64,000 nucleotides of DNA from Plastoroseomonas hellenica (GCF_018129085.1 NZ_JAAGBB010000008.1:1-64000), one strand, 5' to 3'; positions 51,299-60,918 are shown, counted from the first letter of the stretch. The notes: generated from the sequence alone by a model not told the origin. Made by a program: numbers and translations.

Positions 51299-52098
51299 CA
51301 GGCGCTCTCCAAGGCTTCGAGGGGGGCGATGCGTGCGCGGAGCGGCCAGAGCTCGGCCATCTCGGCTGCCGCGCGGCGCAGGCGGGGCAGCAGCGCGTGC
51401 ATGCGCGCCTCCGTCAGCCACAGGCTGGGCGCGGCGATGCTGACGACGCCCGCGATGACACCACCCGAGGCGGGAGGGCGGATTGGCGCGGCCATCGCGC
51501 TGACGCCGGCCTCGCCCTCCTCGATCGCCATGCCCCAATCGCGCTCGCGCGTTGCCCGAAGCGCGGTCCTGAGGGCGGTGCGGGATGTGATGGCGCGCGG
51601 GCCGACGGCCAAGCCGTCCGGCCCCTGCGCCGCGTAGAGGCGGAGCGCGGTCTCCTCTGGCAGGCTGGATAGCCAGAGCTTTCCGGTAGCAGTCGCGTGC
51701 AGCCGCACCAGGCGACCGGTCACCGGCTCATAACGCAGGCTGGTGCGGGCGCCCTGGGCGCGGGCGACGTAGGTGATCCGTTCACCATCCACGACAGCGA
51801 GGCGGGCGAAGGCGTCGGCATCGGTGGCAAGCGCGGCCAGAGCGGGCTGGCAGGCATCGGCGGCACCGTGCGCCTCGAGGAGACGGAAGCCGAGCGTGGC
51901 GAGGCGGAGCGTCGCCAGGTAGTGCTGCGTCGTCGGATCCTGGCGGACGAAGCCTTGCTCGGTCAGCGCCTGCAGCAGGCGATGCGCGGCACTCTTCGGC
52001 ACGCCGACGGCATCGGCGATGCGGGTCAGCGGCAGGCCGACCGGCGCCGCCTCTACCAGCCGACCGAGCACGTCCATGCAGCGCTCGGGGGCACTCAT
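51298..52098 (-). CDS. IclR-family transcriptional regulator
   Basis: A 266-residue IclR protein. Residues 8-65 form the winged helix (CMDVLGRLVEAAPVGLPLTR, IADAVGVPKSAAHRLLQALTEQGFV), followed by the IclR effector domain (LRYEPVTGRLVRLHATATGKLWLSSLP, IDWGMAIEEGEAGVSAMAAPI-like stretch). It is the first gene of a five-gene operon with the enolase, TctC, CoA ligase and acyl-CoA dehydrogenase, and presumably represses the operon and itself until the substrate is bound. Confidence 0.92.
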   Translation of the reverse strand: MSAPERCMDVLGRLVEAAPVGLPLTRIADAVGVPKSAAHRLLQALTEQGFVRQDPTTQHYLATLRLATLGFRLLEAHGAADACQPALAALATDADAFARLAVVDGERITYVARAQGARTSLRYEPVTGRLVRLHATATGKLWLSSLPEETALRLYAAQGPDGLAVGPRAITSRTALRTALRATRERDWGMAIEEGEAGVSAMAAPIRPPASGGVIAGVVSIAAPSLWLTEARMHALLPRLRRAAAEMAELWPLRARIAPLEALESA

Positions 52099-52424
52099 CC
52101 TTGGGGAGACACTTGCTCGTTCCTCCGCCGGCTCGCGGTCGATTTCAGAACACTGTTCCAGAAGTTCTGAGGGTCGTCAATTTGGGGAGGCGTTGGTTGA
52201 GCGGCGCCCGGCTCCAGCAGCCAATGGCCACGTGAGGTCACCGACCGATCACCGCGCAGCCTGGCCCCGTCACCTCGCGCTCGAATGCCAATCTCCGCAG
52301 ACTGCTGGCTACGCGGGTCAACGAGGGAGCAAAGCCACTCTTTGGAGCGCTTCGGTTGCAGCAGCGATCCGGTGCTGGCTGACAAGCCCTCGAGAGATCG
52401 CGCAGGCGATCGCGGCGACGGCTA
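52099..52424. other. No gene; probable iclR promoter region
   Basis: 326 bases upstream of iclR with no supportable gene. GAACACTGTTCCAGAAGTTC (52147-52166) contains GAACACTGTTC, a near-palindrome (GAACA and TGTTC arms), possibly an IclR operator 49 bases before the start codon. Confidence 0.4.
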
Positions 52425-52840
52425 GCCAGCCAGACCAAGCAGCTACCGCAAGAAGCAGAGCAGCTGGCGCAGCGATGGGAAAGCCTATCGATGGCGGATG
52501 CCCGAGCGATCCTGCTGAAGCTATCGCGGGTGGAGGCGCATCCGGATCGAGTGGACCTGAATCTGCAGCCGGATCAGCTGTGGGGCAGTGCTCGAGGGTG
52601 CAGGAAGCCGCATCGGCCATTCCCCGCATGCAGCCGCAGCAGCGCCGCTTATCCTCTCGGTGAAGGCGAGCCTCCGCCGCGCTGGTATCGAGATGGCGCT
52701 GGTGGTGGATGGGGCGGAGCGGCCGGCCCGTATTGACCCGGCGCTGATCCGTTTGCTGTCGCGCGCCCACGCGCTGCATGAGCGGTTCATCCAGGCGGAG
52801 GATGGCACCCTGGCGGAGTTCGCGGCGCGCGAGGGCCTGA
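52425..52840 (+). pseudogene. Serine recombinase, C-terminal remnant in two frames
   Basis: First frame: AEQLAQRWESLSMADARAIL and SRVEAHPDRVDLNLQPDQL, the C-terminal segment of large recombinase-family proteins (ADARALLL...V-PDRV-L-L-P). Second frame, after a shift near 52600-52650: LILSVKASLRRAGIEMALVV, DPALIRLLSRAHALHERF and TLAEFAAREGL, the last conserved part. The catalytic resolvase domain is missing. The homology stops at 52840, exactly where a dnaE2 fragment begins. Confidence 0.65.
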
Positions 52841-53473
52841 GAGCCGCCGCTGTTCCGCGCCGCCATTGCGGCGGAACACCCGGACCAGAAGTCGCTCTTC
52901 GACGAGCCCAAGCCATCACTGCCGGCGATGGCCGAGGGGGAGGCGATCGGGCTGGACTACGGCAGCACGGGCCTGACGCTGGGGCGCCATCCGCTGACGC
53001 TGCTGCGGCCGGTGCTGGCGCGGCTGCGGTGTGACGATAGCCGGTTGCTGGCGCGAGCGCCGCAGGGTCGGCGCGTTCGCCTTCCTGGCCTGGTCCTGAT
53101 GCGGCAGCAGCCGATGACGGCGAAGGGCGTGATCTTCGTGACGATCGAGGATGAGCACGGCAACGCCAACGTCGTGGTCTATGCGCATGTCTCCGAGCGC
53201 GACCGCGTGCCGCTGCTCACCTCCCGGCTGCTGGTGGTGGAGGGGCGTGTCGAGCGTGAGGACAAGCATGCCGAGGTGCCGATCGTGCACCTGATCGCGT
53301 CGCGGCTGATCGACCGGTCGGACCTGCTGGACACGCTGGCGCAGATCGACGGGCAGGATGATGGGGCGTGGGCGGAGCGGATGTTGGGGCGGGCAGATGA
53401 GGTGAAGCGGCCGGAGCCGGGGTCGCGGCGGGTGAAGATGCCGGGGCGCGGGATTTTCGGTGACACCCAATGA
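52841..53473 (+). pseudogene. Error-prone DNA polymerase DnaE2, C-terminal fragment
   Basis: In frame from a TGA at 52838 the sequence reads EPPLFRAAIAAEHPDQKSLF, PSLPAMAEGEAIGLDYGSTG, LTLGRHPLTLLRP, then the OB-fold end (GRRVRLPGLVLMRQQPMTAK, GVIFVTIEDEHGNANVVVYA, VVEGRVERED). This is the last 200 residues of DnaE2/ImuC, the polymerase of the SOS mutasome. The polymerase core is gone and no imuA or imuB is near. The ATG at 52928 could still start a 181-residue OB protein, but I treat it as a remnant. Confidence 0.8.
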
Positions 53474-53592
53474 AGCCGGCGTCACTCCCCGCCCGTCGTG
53501 CCTTGTGAACGAAAATCAAGACGATCTCGTTGCAGGGGCTGCCATCGCGCTGCTTCGCTGGTCGGCAAGCCTGCCCACGACGCTGGTCGCCC

Positions 53593-54588
53593 TCACTCAA
53601 GTCGAATGCCGCGACGCCGAATGAAGTCGGACCAGCGTCGGATCTCCGCCGCCTGTTGCACAGCAAACTCAGCGGGCGTGCCGCCAGCCGGGTCCATGGC
53701 AAGGCCGGTTAGGCGCTGGGCCATCTCCGGAACACGCAGTGCGGCATTCGCTTCGACAGCCAGTCGATCAAGGATCGGCTGCGGGGTTCCGGCCGGAGCG
53801 AAAAGCGCGAAATCAATGATCGCGCTGTAGCCTGGTAGGCCACTCTCCGCGATGGTCGGCACATCTGGCACCTGGGCACTGCGGGAGGCCGATGTGATCG
53901 CAAGCGCGCGTAACTCGCCGGAGCGCATGTAGGGCAACGCTATACTCGCGTCCACAAACGACGTCGCTGCCTCTCGCTGCATCACCGCCTGTGCCGCTTG
54001 CACGCCGGACCGATACGAGACATGCAGCATCTGCACATCAGGTATTTCCAGCATCTGCTCGACGAAGATGTGGCTCGTCGACCCAGCGCCGGCCGAGGCG
54101 TATGTGATCTGGCCTGGGCGCGCCTTCACTGACGTCATTAGATCGCTAACAGAGCGCCACTCCGCCGACGGATGCACACAGAGAAAGATCGGCGTGGTCG
54201 CGAGCATGGTGACCGGCGCAAATGCGCGTTCCGGATCGTACGGCAATCGATCGTACAGTGCTGTTGCCATGGCATAGGTGCCGTTCGGAGCGATGGCTAT
54301 GGTGTAGCCATCTGCACGCGCGCGTGCGAGCGCGGCCATACCAATGGTTCCGGTAGCCCCACCCCGGTTGTCCACCGGCACGGCTTGGCCAAGCGACTGA
54401 GCGAGTTGCTGTGCCAAGAGCCGCGCAAGGATGTCTGTCCCACCGCCGGCGCCGAACGGAACGATCATCATGATTGGGCGGCTCGGCCAGCGCTCCGGTT
54501 GTGCGACCACTGACCGTGGCATTGCGGCGGGCACTGCGGCCGCGGCCAAAGGGAGCATGAAGGCGTGGCGACGAGTTCTATGCATCAT
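53593..54588 (-). CDS. TctC-type periplasmic solute-binding protein (second)
   Basis: A 331-residue binding protein with GGGAGGAACC directly before ATG 54588 (a second ATG follows at once). The signal peptide is MMHRTRRHAFMLPLAAAAVPAAM, with cleavage near VVA-QP. Family motifs: WPSRPIMMIVPFGAGGGTDI, VPVDNRGGATGTIGMAALA, ITYASAGAGSTSHIFVEQML and PTIAESGLPGYSAI. It is monocistronic with no TctAB, regulator or enzyme adjacent. It probably binds a carboxylate. The gene looks intact. Confidence 0.88.
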   Translation of the reverse strand: MMHRTRRHAFMLPLAAAAVPAAMPRSVVAQPERWPSRPIMMIVPFGAGGGTDILARLLAQQLAQSLGQAVPVDNRGGATGTIGMAALARARADGYTIAIAPNGTYAMATALYDRLPYDPERAFAPVTMLATTPIFLCVHPSAEWRSVSDLMTSVKARPGQITYASAGAGSTSHIFVEQMLEIPDVQMLHVSYRSGVQAAQAVMQREAATSFVDASIALPYMRSGELRALAITSASRSAQVPDVPTIAESGLPGYSAIIDFALFAPAGTPQPILDRLAVEANAALRVPEMAQRLTGLAMDPAGGTPAEFAVQQAAEIRRWSDFIRRRGIRLE

Positions 54589-54813
54589 TGGTTCCTCCCG
54601 TAGTCGACCGAAGCCCGGCTCACCTCTGCGGATGATTTGCAGCACATCAGCACAACTTCATCCCTCGCGGAAATCGCGATCAGGGCGACGTCCTCGCTTG
54701 GCTTCGCGCTGCTTCAGAGCGAATGGTCGGTGGCGCGCACACGTCGCGCTGCCCCACTGAGGGGCTTGCGCTGATAGCACCCGTATTATCGGGTGCCGAA
54801 CCGGAGCCCCACG

Positions 54814-54987
54814 ATGACCGAGCTTTCCGACACCCAGCGCGTCATTCTCAGCCAGGCTAGCCAGCGCGCCGACCGGCTGGCCATACCGCCGGAGCGACTG
54901 CCGGCCGCGGCGCGGCAGACGGTGGCGAGGGCGCTTCTCAAGCACGGGCTCGTCAACGAAGAACAGACCGCTGCGCGCCGCGCGTAG
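54814..54987 (+). CDS. Short DUF3489-like protein
   Basis: A 57-residue frame, MTELSDTQRVILSQASQRAD, then RLAIPPERLPAAARQTVARALLKHGLVNEE. The opening and the helix before LLKHGL match the first domain of DUF3489 proteins, small helix-turn-helix-like proteins of unknown role common in alphaproteobacteria. Members usually continue with a second, C-terminal helix-turn-helix region of about 80 residues, which is absent: a TAG follows ARRA. A truncated gene is therefore likely. It converges on a brnT remnant. Confidence 0.6.
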   Translation: MTELSDTQRVILSQASQRADRLAIPPERLPAAARQTVARALLKHGLVNEEQTAARRA

Positions 54988-55150
54988 GTGCAGCAGAGCA
55001 ACCGGCCCGCGACCAACGCGAACGCATGGAAGCGGGGCTCGCCGTAGTCGCGGCGTACGTTCGGCGCCACCCGATCGGGCTTCGAGCACGAACACCGAGA
55101 GGGCCAGCGACATGCCGTGCTTGGCGATGTTGGTCTCAGTTGCGCAGGAA
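54985..55150 (-). pseudogene. BrnT-type toxin remnant
   Basis: Reading left on the minus strand, one frame gives NIAKHGMSLALSVFVLEARS and the next frame gives NVRRDYGEPRFHAFALVAGR, together matching BrnT (family pattern N--KHGVSL--A...; RRDYGEPRF-A-G-I-GRL). A frameshift lies between and the end is lost after LLCCTYARRA. No BrnA antitoxin gene is visible. Confidence 0.6.
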
Positions 55151-55327
55151 AACGCCCGGGCTCGGCTGAGCCCAGTGTCCCTGCTGGCATCTGGAGAAAA
55201 GCCAGGCCGGAGCACCTGTGGTTGGCGGCGGACCGCTGAATGAGCGCGTCCTCGCGACAACAGGCGCGAACTCGAGTGCGCCGTCAGCACTGCCCGGCAT
55301 TCGCGGCTTGCGCGCCTGGGAGAAGAA

Positions 55328-55341
55328 TGCAATTTATATTC
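55328..55341. promoter_or_regulatory. AT-rich motif before the ABC operon, shared with the gntR spacer
   Basis: AATTTATATT (55331-55340) lies 27 bases before the ATPase start in otherwise GC-rich DNA. Its exact reverse complement, AATATAAATT, is at 61675-61684 in the gntR/CoA-transferase spacer. It could be a GntR operator or a -10 region common to both promoters. Confidence 0.4.
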
Positions 55342-55366
55342 CCAAGAAATGGCGGGGGGAAGCGGC

Positions 55367-57412
55367 ATGACCAAGCTGCTGAGCCTCGATGCGATGACGC
55401 CCCCCAAGCGCCTGGCGGGCGAGGAGCAGCCGCTCCTGTCCGTCGAGGATCTGCGCGTGGAATTCGCAACCAGCCGCGGAGTCGTCCGCGCGGTTGATGG
55501 CGTGAGTTGGTCGGTGCGCGCTGGCGAGACGCTCGCGTTGGTCGGCGAAAGTGGCTGTGGCAAATCAGTCTCCGCCCTTGCGGTCATGCGCCTGCTGGCG
55601 AAGCCGGTGGGCCGCGTCACTGGCGGGCGCATCCTCTTCCAAGGCCGTGACCTGCTGGCGCTGTCGGAATCGGAGATGCGCGCGCGGCGGGGCCGCGAGA
55701 TCGCGATGATCTTCCAGGAGCCGATGACGAGCCTCAATCCGGTGCTCACCATCGGCACCCAGCTCGCGGAGCCGCTGCAGATCCATCTCGGCATGAGCGA
55801 TGCGCAGGCGCGCGCGCGGTCCGTCGAATTGCTGGGCCTGGTCGGCATCGCGGATGCCGAGCGTCGGCTCGGCCAATATCCGCATCAATTCTCGGGCGGC
55901 ATGCGACAGCGGGTGATGATCGCGATCGGGCTGGCGTGTAACCCGCGCCTGATCATCGCCGACGAGCCGACCACAGCGCTCGATGTCACCATCCAGGCGC
56001 AGATCCTGGAGTTGATGAAGGATCTGTCGCGGCGCCTCGGAATCACCCTCGTCATCATCACGCACAATCTCGGCGTGGTGGCGCGCTACGCCGACCGCGT
56101 CGCCGTCATGTATGCCGGCCGCATCGCGGAGGAGGGGCCAGCCGAGCGCGTCTTCGCCACGCCGCGTCATCCCTATACCGTCGGTCTGCTGCGCTCCGTG
56201 CCACGGCTCGACCGCGCGCGCGGCGGTATGCTGGAGACCATCGAGGGCCTGCCGCCGAACCTGCTCGCGCCGCCATCCGGATGCCGCTTCGCACCGCGCT
56301 GCCGCTGGCGGCAGGCTGCATGCGACGCCGATCCGGTTCTGCGTCCGATCGGCGACGGGCAATCCGCCGCATGCCACTTCGCCGAGGCCATGCCGCCGCC
56401 GGCTGAGCCGGCATCCACCGAAGCCGGCGCCATGCGCCATGTCGGGCAGCCGCTGCTCACCGTGAAGGGGTTGAAAAAGCACTTCCATGTGCCACTGCGC
56501 GGGTTCTTCGGCGGCACAGCGACAGTGAAGGCGGCGGATGATGTCTCCTTCACCATTGGCCGTGGGGAGACGCTCGGCCTGGTCGGCGAATCCGGCTGCG
56601 GCAAGACCACGGTTGGCCGCGTGGTGCTCCAGCTTGAGAAAGCGACGGGGGGCGCGATCCTGTTCGATGGCGAGGACCTCGCCACCGTATCCGCCAGGCG
56701 CATGAAGGCGCTGCGCACCCGCATCCAGGTGATCTTCCAGGACCCCTTTAGCTCACTCAATCCCCGCATGACCGTGGGCGGGACGATCGCGGAGCCGCTG
56801 CGAAAGCGCCGTGGCTTCGGCCGCGCCGCGGCGCAGGATCGGGTCGCGGAGCTGCTCGATCAGGTCGGGCTTTTGCGCGACATGGCGGATCGATATCCGC
56901 ACCAGCTCTCCGGCGGGCAGCGCCAACGGGTCGGCATCGCCCGCGCCTTGGCGATGGAGCCTGATTTCATCGTCTGCGACGAGCCGGTCTCGGCACTCGA
57001 CGTCTCGATTCAGGGTCAGATCGTCAATCTGTTGGCCGGGTTGCAGGCGCGGCTCGGCATCGCCTATCTCTTCATCGCGCACGATCTGGCTGTGGTGCGG
57101 CATCTCTCGCACCGCATCGTCGTGATGTATCTTGGCCGGGTGATGGAGGTCGCGGACCGCGACACGCTTTATGCCGCGCCACTGCACCCCTACACCAAGG
57201 CTTTGCTGGACGCCGCGCCAATCCCCGATCCGGCGGTGGAGCGCGCCCGCGCGCCACGGGCGCTGAAGGGCGAGCTGCCGTCGCCGCTCGCGCCACCGAC
57301 CGGCTGCGTCTTCCATACCCGCTGCCCCATCGCCGGTCCGGAATGCCGGGCGGAGGTGCCGTCGCTCCGTGAAGTCCGCCCCAGCCACATGGCCGCGTGT
57401 ATCAAGCTCTGA
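55367..57412 (+). CDS. Fused dipeptide-type ABC importer ATPase (DppD-DppF)
   Basis: A 681-residue protein starting [10 protein letters not shown], with GGGGGAAG before ATG 55367. It contains two complete ATPase units of the oligopeptide/nickel importer family. Unit 1: Walker A GESGCGKS, signature FSGGMRQRV, Walker B LIIADEPT, end [15 protein letters not shown]. Unit 2: Walker [10 protein letters not shown], signature [15 protein letters not shown], Walker [13 protein letters not shown], end [15 protein letters not shown]. The Cys-rich ends are the usual oligopeptide-binding-ATPase C-termini. Fusion of D and F subunits is well known. It energises the two permeases that follow. Confidence 0.93.
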   Translation: MTKLLSLDAMTPPKRLAGEEQPLLSVEDLRVEFATSRGVVRAVDGVSWSVRAGETLALVGESGCGKSVSALAVMRLLAKPVGRVTGGRILFQGRDLLALSESEMRARRGREIAMIFQEPMTSLNPVLTIGTQLAEPLQIHLGMSDAQARARSVELLGLVGIADAERRLGQYPHQFSGGMRQRVMIAIGLACNPRLIIADEPTTALDVTIQAQILELMKDLSRRLGITLVIITHNLGVVARYADRVAVMYAGRIAEEGPAERVFATPRHPYTVGLLRSVPRLDRARGGMLETIEGLPPNLLAPPSGCRFAPRCRWRQAACDADPVLRPIGDGQSAACHFAEAMPPPAEPASTEAGAMRHVGQPLLTVKGLKKHFHVPLRGFFGGTATVKAADDVSFTIGRGETLGLVGESGCGKTTVGRVVLQLEKATGGAILFDGEDLATVSARRMKALRTRIQVIFQDPFSSLNPRMTVGGTIAEPLRKRRGFGRAAAQDRVAELLDQVGLLRDMADRYPHQLSGGQRQRVGIARALAMEPDFIVCDEPVSALDVSIQGQIVNLLAGLQARLGIAYLFIAHDLAVVRHLSHRIVVMYLGRVMEVADRDTLYAAPLHPYTKALLDAAPIPDPAVERARAPRALKGELPSPLAPPTGCVFHTRCPIAGPECRAEVPSLREVRPSHMAACIKL

Positions 57413-57422
57413 GGGTCGCGTC

Positions 57423-58376
57423 ATGCTCCGCTACGCCGCACGCCGCATCGCTCTGATGGTCCCGACGCTGCTCGGTGTCGCGCTGCTGACCTTCGTCATG
57501 CTCCGCATCGTTCCGGGCGACGTGGTGGAGGTGAAGCTGCGTGCCGATGGCGGTTATGTCACCCAGGAGATCATCCAGCGCGAACGCGCGCGGCTCGGCC
57601 TCGACAAGCCGCTGCCCGTGCAGTTCCTGGACTGGATGCGTGGGCTGGTGACGCTCGATCTCGGCAACTCCATGTGGACCGGCCGGCCGGTCGCTGAGGA
57701 GATCGGCACCCGCATCGGCCTGACGATCCAGGTGGCGCTGATGGCGGCGATTATCTCGGTGCTGATCGCGATACCGCTCGGCACCATCTCGGCCCTCTTC
57801 CGAGATACCTGGATCGACTACGTGGTGCGCATCTTCACGATCGCGGGCCTGGCGGTGCCGTCCTTCTGGCTCGGCATGTTGACGCTGCTGCTGCTGCTGA
57901 CGGTGTTCCATTGGTCGCCGCCGGTCACCTACACGCCCTTCTTCGAGTCGCCGCTGCAGAACATGTCGCAGCTCATCTGGCCGGCGCTGGCGGTGGGGTA
58001 TCGCTACGCGGCGGTGGTGGCGCGGATGGTTCGCTCCTCCATCATCGAGGTGATGCGGGAGGATTATATCCGCACCGCCCGGGCCAAGGGCGTCTTCGAG
58101 CGGCTGGTCGTGTCGCGGCACGCCATGCGCAACGCGTTGCTGCCAGCGGTCACGGTGGTCGGCCTGGAATTCGCCTTCCTGATCGGCGGCCTGGTGGTGA
58201 CCGAGCAGGTCTTCAACCTCAACGGCATCGGGCGGCTGTTCGTGGAAGCCGTCTCGCGCAACGACTTCATGCTGATCCAGGCGCTGGTGATGCTGCTGGC
58301 GGTTGTCTTCGTCACCATGAACCTGCTGGTCGACATGCTCTACGGCGTGCTCGATCCGCGGGTCCGGCACGGCTGA
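57423..58376 (+). CDS. ABC importer permease, DppB type
   Basis: A 317-residue inner-membrane permease. It starts MLRYAARRIALMVPTLLGVA and has six membrane helices. The ATPase-coupling loop is IIEVMREDYIRTARAKGVFE, with the EAA-type pattern, and the N-terminal periplasmic region has RARLGLDKPLPVQFLDWMRG typical of DppB. The end reads LLVDMLYGVLDPRVRHG. It follows the ATPase gene by 10 bases and precedes the second permease by 12, in one operon. Confidence 0.93.
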   Translation: MLRYAARRIALMVPTLLGVALLTFVMLRIVPGDVVEVKLRADGGYVTQEIIQRERARLGLDKPLPVQFLDWMRGLVTLDLGNSMWTGRPVAEEIGTRIGLTIQVALMAAIISVLIAIPLGTISALFRDTWIDYVVRIFTIAGLAVPSFWLGMLTLLLLLTVFHWSPPVTYTPFFESPLQNMSQLIWPALAVGYRYAAVVARMVRSSIIEVMREDYIRTARAKGVFERLVVSRHAMRNALLPAVTVVGLEFAFLIGGLVVTEQVFNLNGIGRLFVEAVSRNDFMLIQALVMLLAVVFVTMNLLVDMLYGVLDPRVRHG

Positions 58377-58388
58377 GGAGGAGGCGTT

Positions 58389-59270
58389 ATGTCCGCGACC
58401 ACCCTCGCGCGTCCCCGACAGCCGAACCCTGTCCTCGGCTTTATCCGGGCGCAACCGCTCGGCGCCGCGGGCCTGCTCGTGATCCTCATCATGGCCACAG
58501 CCGCCATTCTTGCTGAGAAGATTGCCCCCTACGATCCGGAAGCCATCGACTTCATCGCGATGCTGACGGCACCATCGATGGAGCATCCCTTCGGGACCGA
58601 CGCCTTTGGCCGGGACATCCTGACCCGGATCATCTATGGCGCGCGCACCGCCCTGACCATCGGCTTCCTCTCCTCCTTCATCGGCTGCACCGCGGGCGGG
58701 CTGCTCGGCATCGCCTCCGCCTATTTCGGCGGCCGCGCCGACATGATCATCCAGCGCTTCGTCGATATCGTGCTGTCCTTCCCGATCGTCGTGCTGGCGC
58801 TGGTCGTCGTGGCGGTGCTCGGTAAGGCGGCGGTGCTTGGCGTGGATATGAATCTGGTCGCCGCGATCGCAATTCCGATCGTCCCGCGATCCTGTCGCGT
58901 GGTGCGCGCGGCGGCACTCTCTGTGCGCGCGATGCCCTACATCGATGCGGCGCGGGCGGGCGGCTATTCCAGCCTCCACATCATCTTGCGCCACATGGCG
59001 CCCAATGTCCTGGCGCCCTACCTGATCCTGCTGACCGCCTATATCGCGCAGGCGATCCTGCTGGAGGCATCACTCTCCTTCCTCGGCCTCGGCGTGTCGG
59101 AACCGAAGCCGGCATGGGGGCTGATGCTCGCGGGCGACAGCTCGAATTTTTATCAGGAGGCGCCCTGGATGATCCTGTTCCCGGGCCTCGCCATTTCGCT
59201 GGCGGTCTTCGCCTTCAACCTGTTTGGCGATTCGCTTCGCGACTGGCTCGATCCGAAATTCCGCGCATAG
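58389..59270 (+). CDS. ABC importer permease, DppC type
   Basis: A 293-residue permease with AGGAGG upstream of ATG 58389. DppC hallmarks: an N-terminal helix, HPFGTDAFGRDILTRIIYGA, GLLGIASAYFGGRADMIIQR and VDIVLSFPIVVLALVVVA, then the coupling loop MPYIDAARAGGYSSLHIILRH and the end LGDSLRDWLDPKFRA (as LFGDSLRDWLDP). It pairs with the DppB-type protein to form the channel. Confidence 0.93.
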   Translation: MSATTLARPRQPNPVLGFIRAQPLGAAGLLVILIMATAAILAEKIAPYDPEAIDFIAMLTAPSMEHPFGTDAFGRDILTRIIYGARTALTIGFLSSFIGCTAGGLLGIASAYFGGRADMIIQRFVDIVLSFPIVVLALVVVAVLGKAAVLGVDMNLVAAIAIPIVPRSCRVVRAAALSVRAMPYIDAARAGGYSSLHIILRHMAPNVLAPYLILLTAYIAQAILLEASLSFLGLGVSEPKPAWGLMLAGDSSNFYQEAPWMILFPGLAISLAVFAFNLFGDSLRDWLDPKFRA

Positions 59271-59301
59271 GCAGCACAAAAAACCCATAAGGGAGATGAG
59301 C

Positions 59302-60912
59302 ATGGTCGAGGAGTTTTCCGGCGTGTCGCGCCGCACATTGCTGGCGCTGCCTGGACTGACCTTCAGCGGTGCCGCATTGGCGCAAAGCACGGCCGCGGAA
59401 GCGCCGCAGCGCGGTGGCATCCTGACCTATGCGGTCGCCGCCGAACCGCCAACCTACGACCTGCACCAGACCGGTACCTTCGCGGTCATGCATCGCTCCG
59501 CGCCGCACTATTCCACTCTGCTCTGCTACGAGCCGGGCAACTACCCCAACATCATTGGCGACGTGGCCGAAAGCTGGACCGAGGCCCCCGATAAACTCAC
59601 CTATACCTTCCGCCTCCGCCCGAATGTACGGTTCCACGACGGCACGATTCTCACCTCCGAAGATATCCGCGCCAGCTATGCGCGCATGATCGCGCCACCG
59701 CCCGGCGTCACCTCCAATCGCCAGCCTGCCTTCTCCCAGATAGCCGCCATTGAGACACCAGATCCGCTGACCGCCGTTTTCAAGATGAAGAAGGTGGACG
59801 CGTCGATCATGGACACGTTCGCCTCACCCTGGAATTCGATCTACAGCGCAGCGCGGCTGCAACAGGACGCGAACTTCCCGGCCCGCAACATCATGGGCAC
59901 CGGCCCCTTCCGCTTCGTGGAACATGTCGCCGGCTCGCACTGGGTTGGCCAGCGTTTCGACGGCTATTTCAGGGAGGGCAAACCCTATCTCGACGGCTTC
60001 CGCGCCATCACCATGTCTCCGTCGGCCATGGTGAATGCGCTGTCGGGGCGGCAGATCCTGGCGGAGTTCCGCGGCTTTACGCCAAACGAGCGCGATCGCA
60101 TTACCCGTGCGCTCGGCCGCGATGCCCAGACCTACGACAGCAGTTGGATGCTGCATCTGCTGATCAGCTACAACAACGAGAAGCCCCCCTTCAACGACGT
60201 GCGGGTGCGACGGGCGGTGTCGCTGGCGATCGATCGCTGGGGCGGCTCCACCAACTTGGCGCGCATCTCGCAGCTCGGCCCGGTGGGCGGCATGGTGCGG
60301 CCAGGCAGCGAATGGTCGGCGACGCCACAGGAGATGGAGCGCTGGCCGGGCTATGGCCGCGACATGGCGGCGAACCGCGCCGAAGCGCGGCGCCTGCTGC
60401 GGGAGGCAGGGCAGGAGAACCTCTCCTTTACCCTGATGAACCGCAACATCCAGCCCTATGTCACCGCGGGCGTCTTCGTGATCGATCAGTGGCGGCAGAT
60501 CGGTATTCGCGTGGAGCACCAGCAGGTGGAGCTGGCCGCCTGGTACGCCAACCAGGGCAGCGGCGGCTTCGAGGTGATGATCGACAGCTTCACCCAGTTC
60601 AGCGACGACCCGACCAATGTGCTGGTCAAGTATATCTCGATGGACCGGGCGGAGGTGGCTACCGCACGCGCCACCGACCGCGAACTCGATCGCCTCTTCG
60701 ACGCCCAAGCGGAAGAGCGGGACAAGACCCGGCGCAAGCAGCTGGTCCGGGAGTTCGAGACACGCGCCATGGAGCAGGCGCATCTGGTGCCGCTCCTCTG
60801 GTGGCAACGCATCGTGGTGATGAATGCGCGGGTGCGGGGCTGGTCGATGTCGCCGACGCACATGATCTACCAGGACCTGCCGGATGTCTGGCTGGCACCG
60901 GAGCGCAGCTGA
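59302..60912 (+). CDS. Periplasmic peptide/opine-type substrate-binding protein
   Basis: A 536-residue family 5 solute-binding protein. ATG 59302 is preferred (GGGAG six bases before). The signal VSRRTLLALPGLTFSGAALA has a twin-Arg pattern and cleaves before QS. Domain landmarks: LTYAVAAEPPTYDLHQTGTF, YTFRLRPNVRFHDGTILTSED, MGTGPFRFVEHVAGSHWVGQ and VRRAVSLAIDRW. Family members bind peptides, opines, nickel chelates or glutathione. It is the last gene of the importer operon; the divergent-facing gntR ends 6 bases after its stop. Confidence 0.92.
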   Translation: MVEEFSGVSRRTLLALPGLTFSGAALAQSTAAEAPQRGGILTYAVAAEPPTYDLHQTGTFAVMHRSAPHYSTLLCYEPGNYPNIIGDVAESWTEAPDKLTYTFRLRPNVRFHDGTILTSEDIRASYARMIAPPPGVTSNRQPAFSQIAAIETPDPLTAVFKMKKVDASIMDTFASPWNSIYSAARLQQDANFPARNIMGTGPFRFVEHVAGSHWVGQRFDGYFREGKPYLDGFRAITMSPSAMVNALSGRQILAEFRGFTPNERDRITRALGRDAQTYDSSWMLHLLISYNNEKPPFNDVRVRRAVSLAIDRWGGSTNLARISQLGPVGGMVRPGSEWSATPQEMERWPGYGRDMAANRAEARRLLREAGQENLSFTLMNRNIQPYVTAGVFVIDQWRQIGIRVEHQQVELAAWYANQGSGGFEVMIDSFTQFSDDPTNVLVKYISMDRAEVATARATDRELDRLFDAQAEERDKTRRKQLVREFETRAMEQAHLVPLLWWQRIVVMNARVRGWSMSPTHMIYQDLPDVWLAPERS

Positions 60913-60918
60913 TTGATG

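Noticed and set aside
52928-53473. Stand-alone OB-fold protein
   Set aside because: Homology to DnaE2 extends upstream of the ATG to 52841 in frame, so the frame is a cut gene end.
57402-58994. 530-codon minus-strand frame rich in His/Asp/Gln
   Set aside because: Antisense to the two ABC permeases; composition typical of reversed membrane-protein codons.
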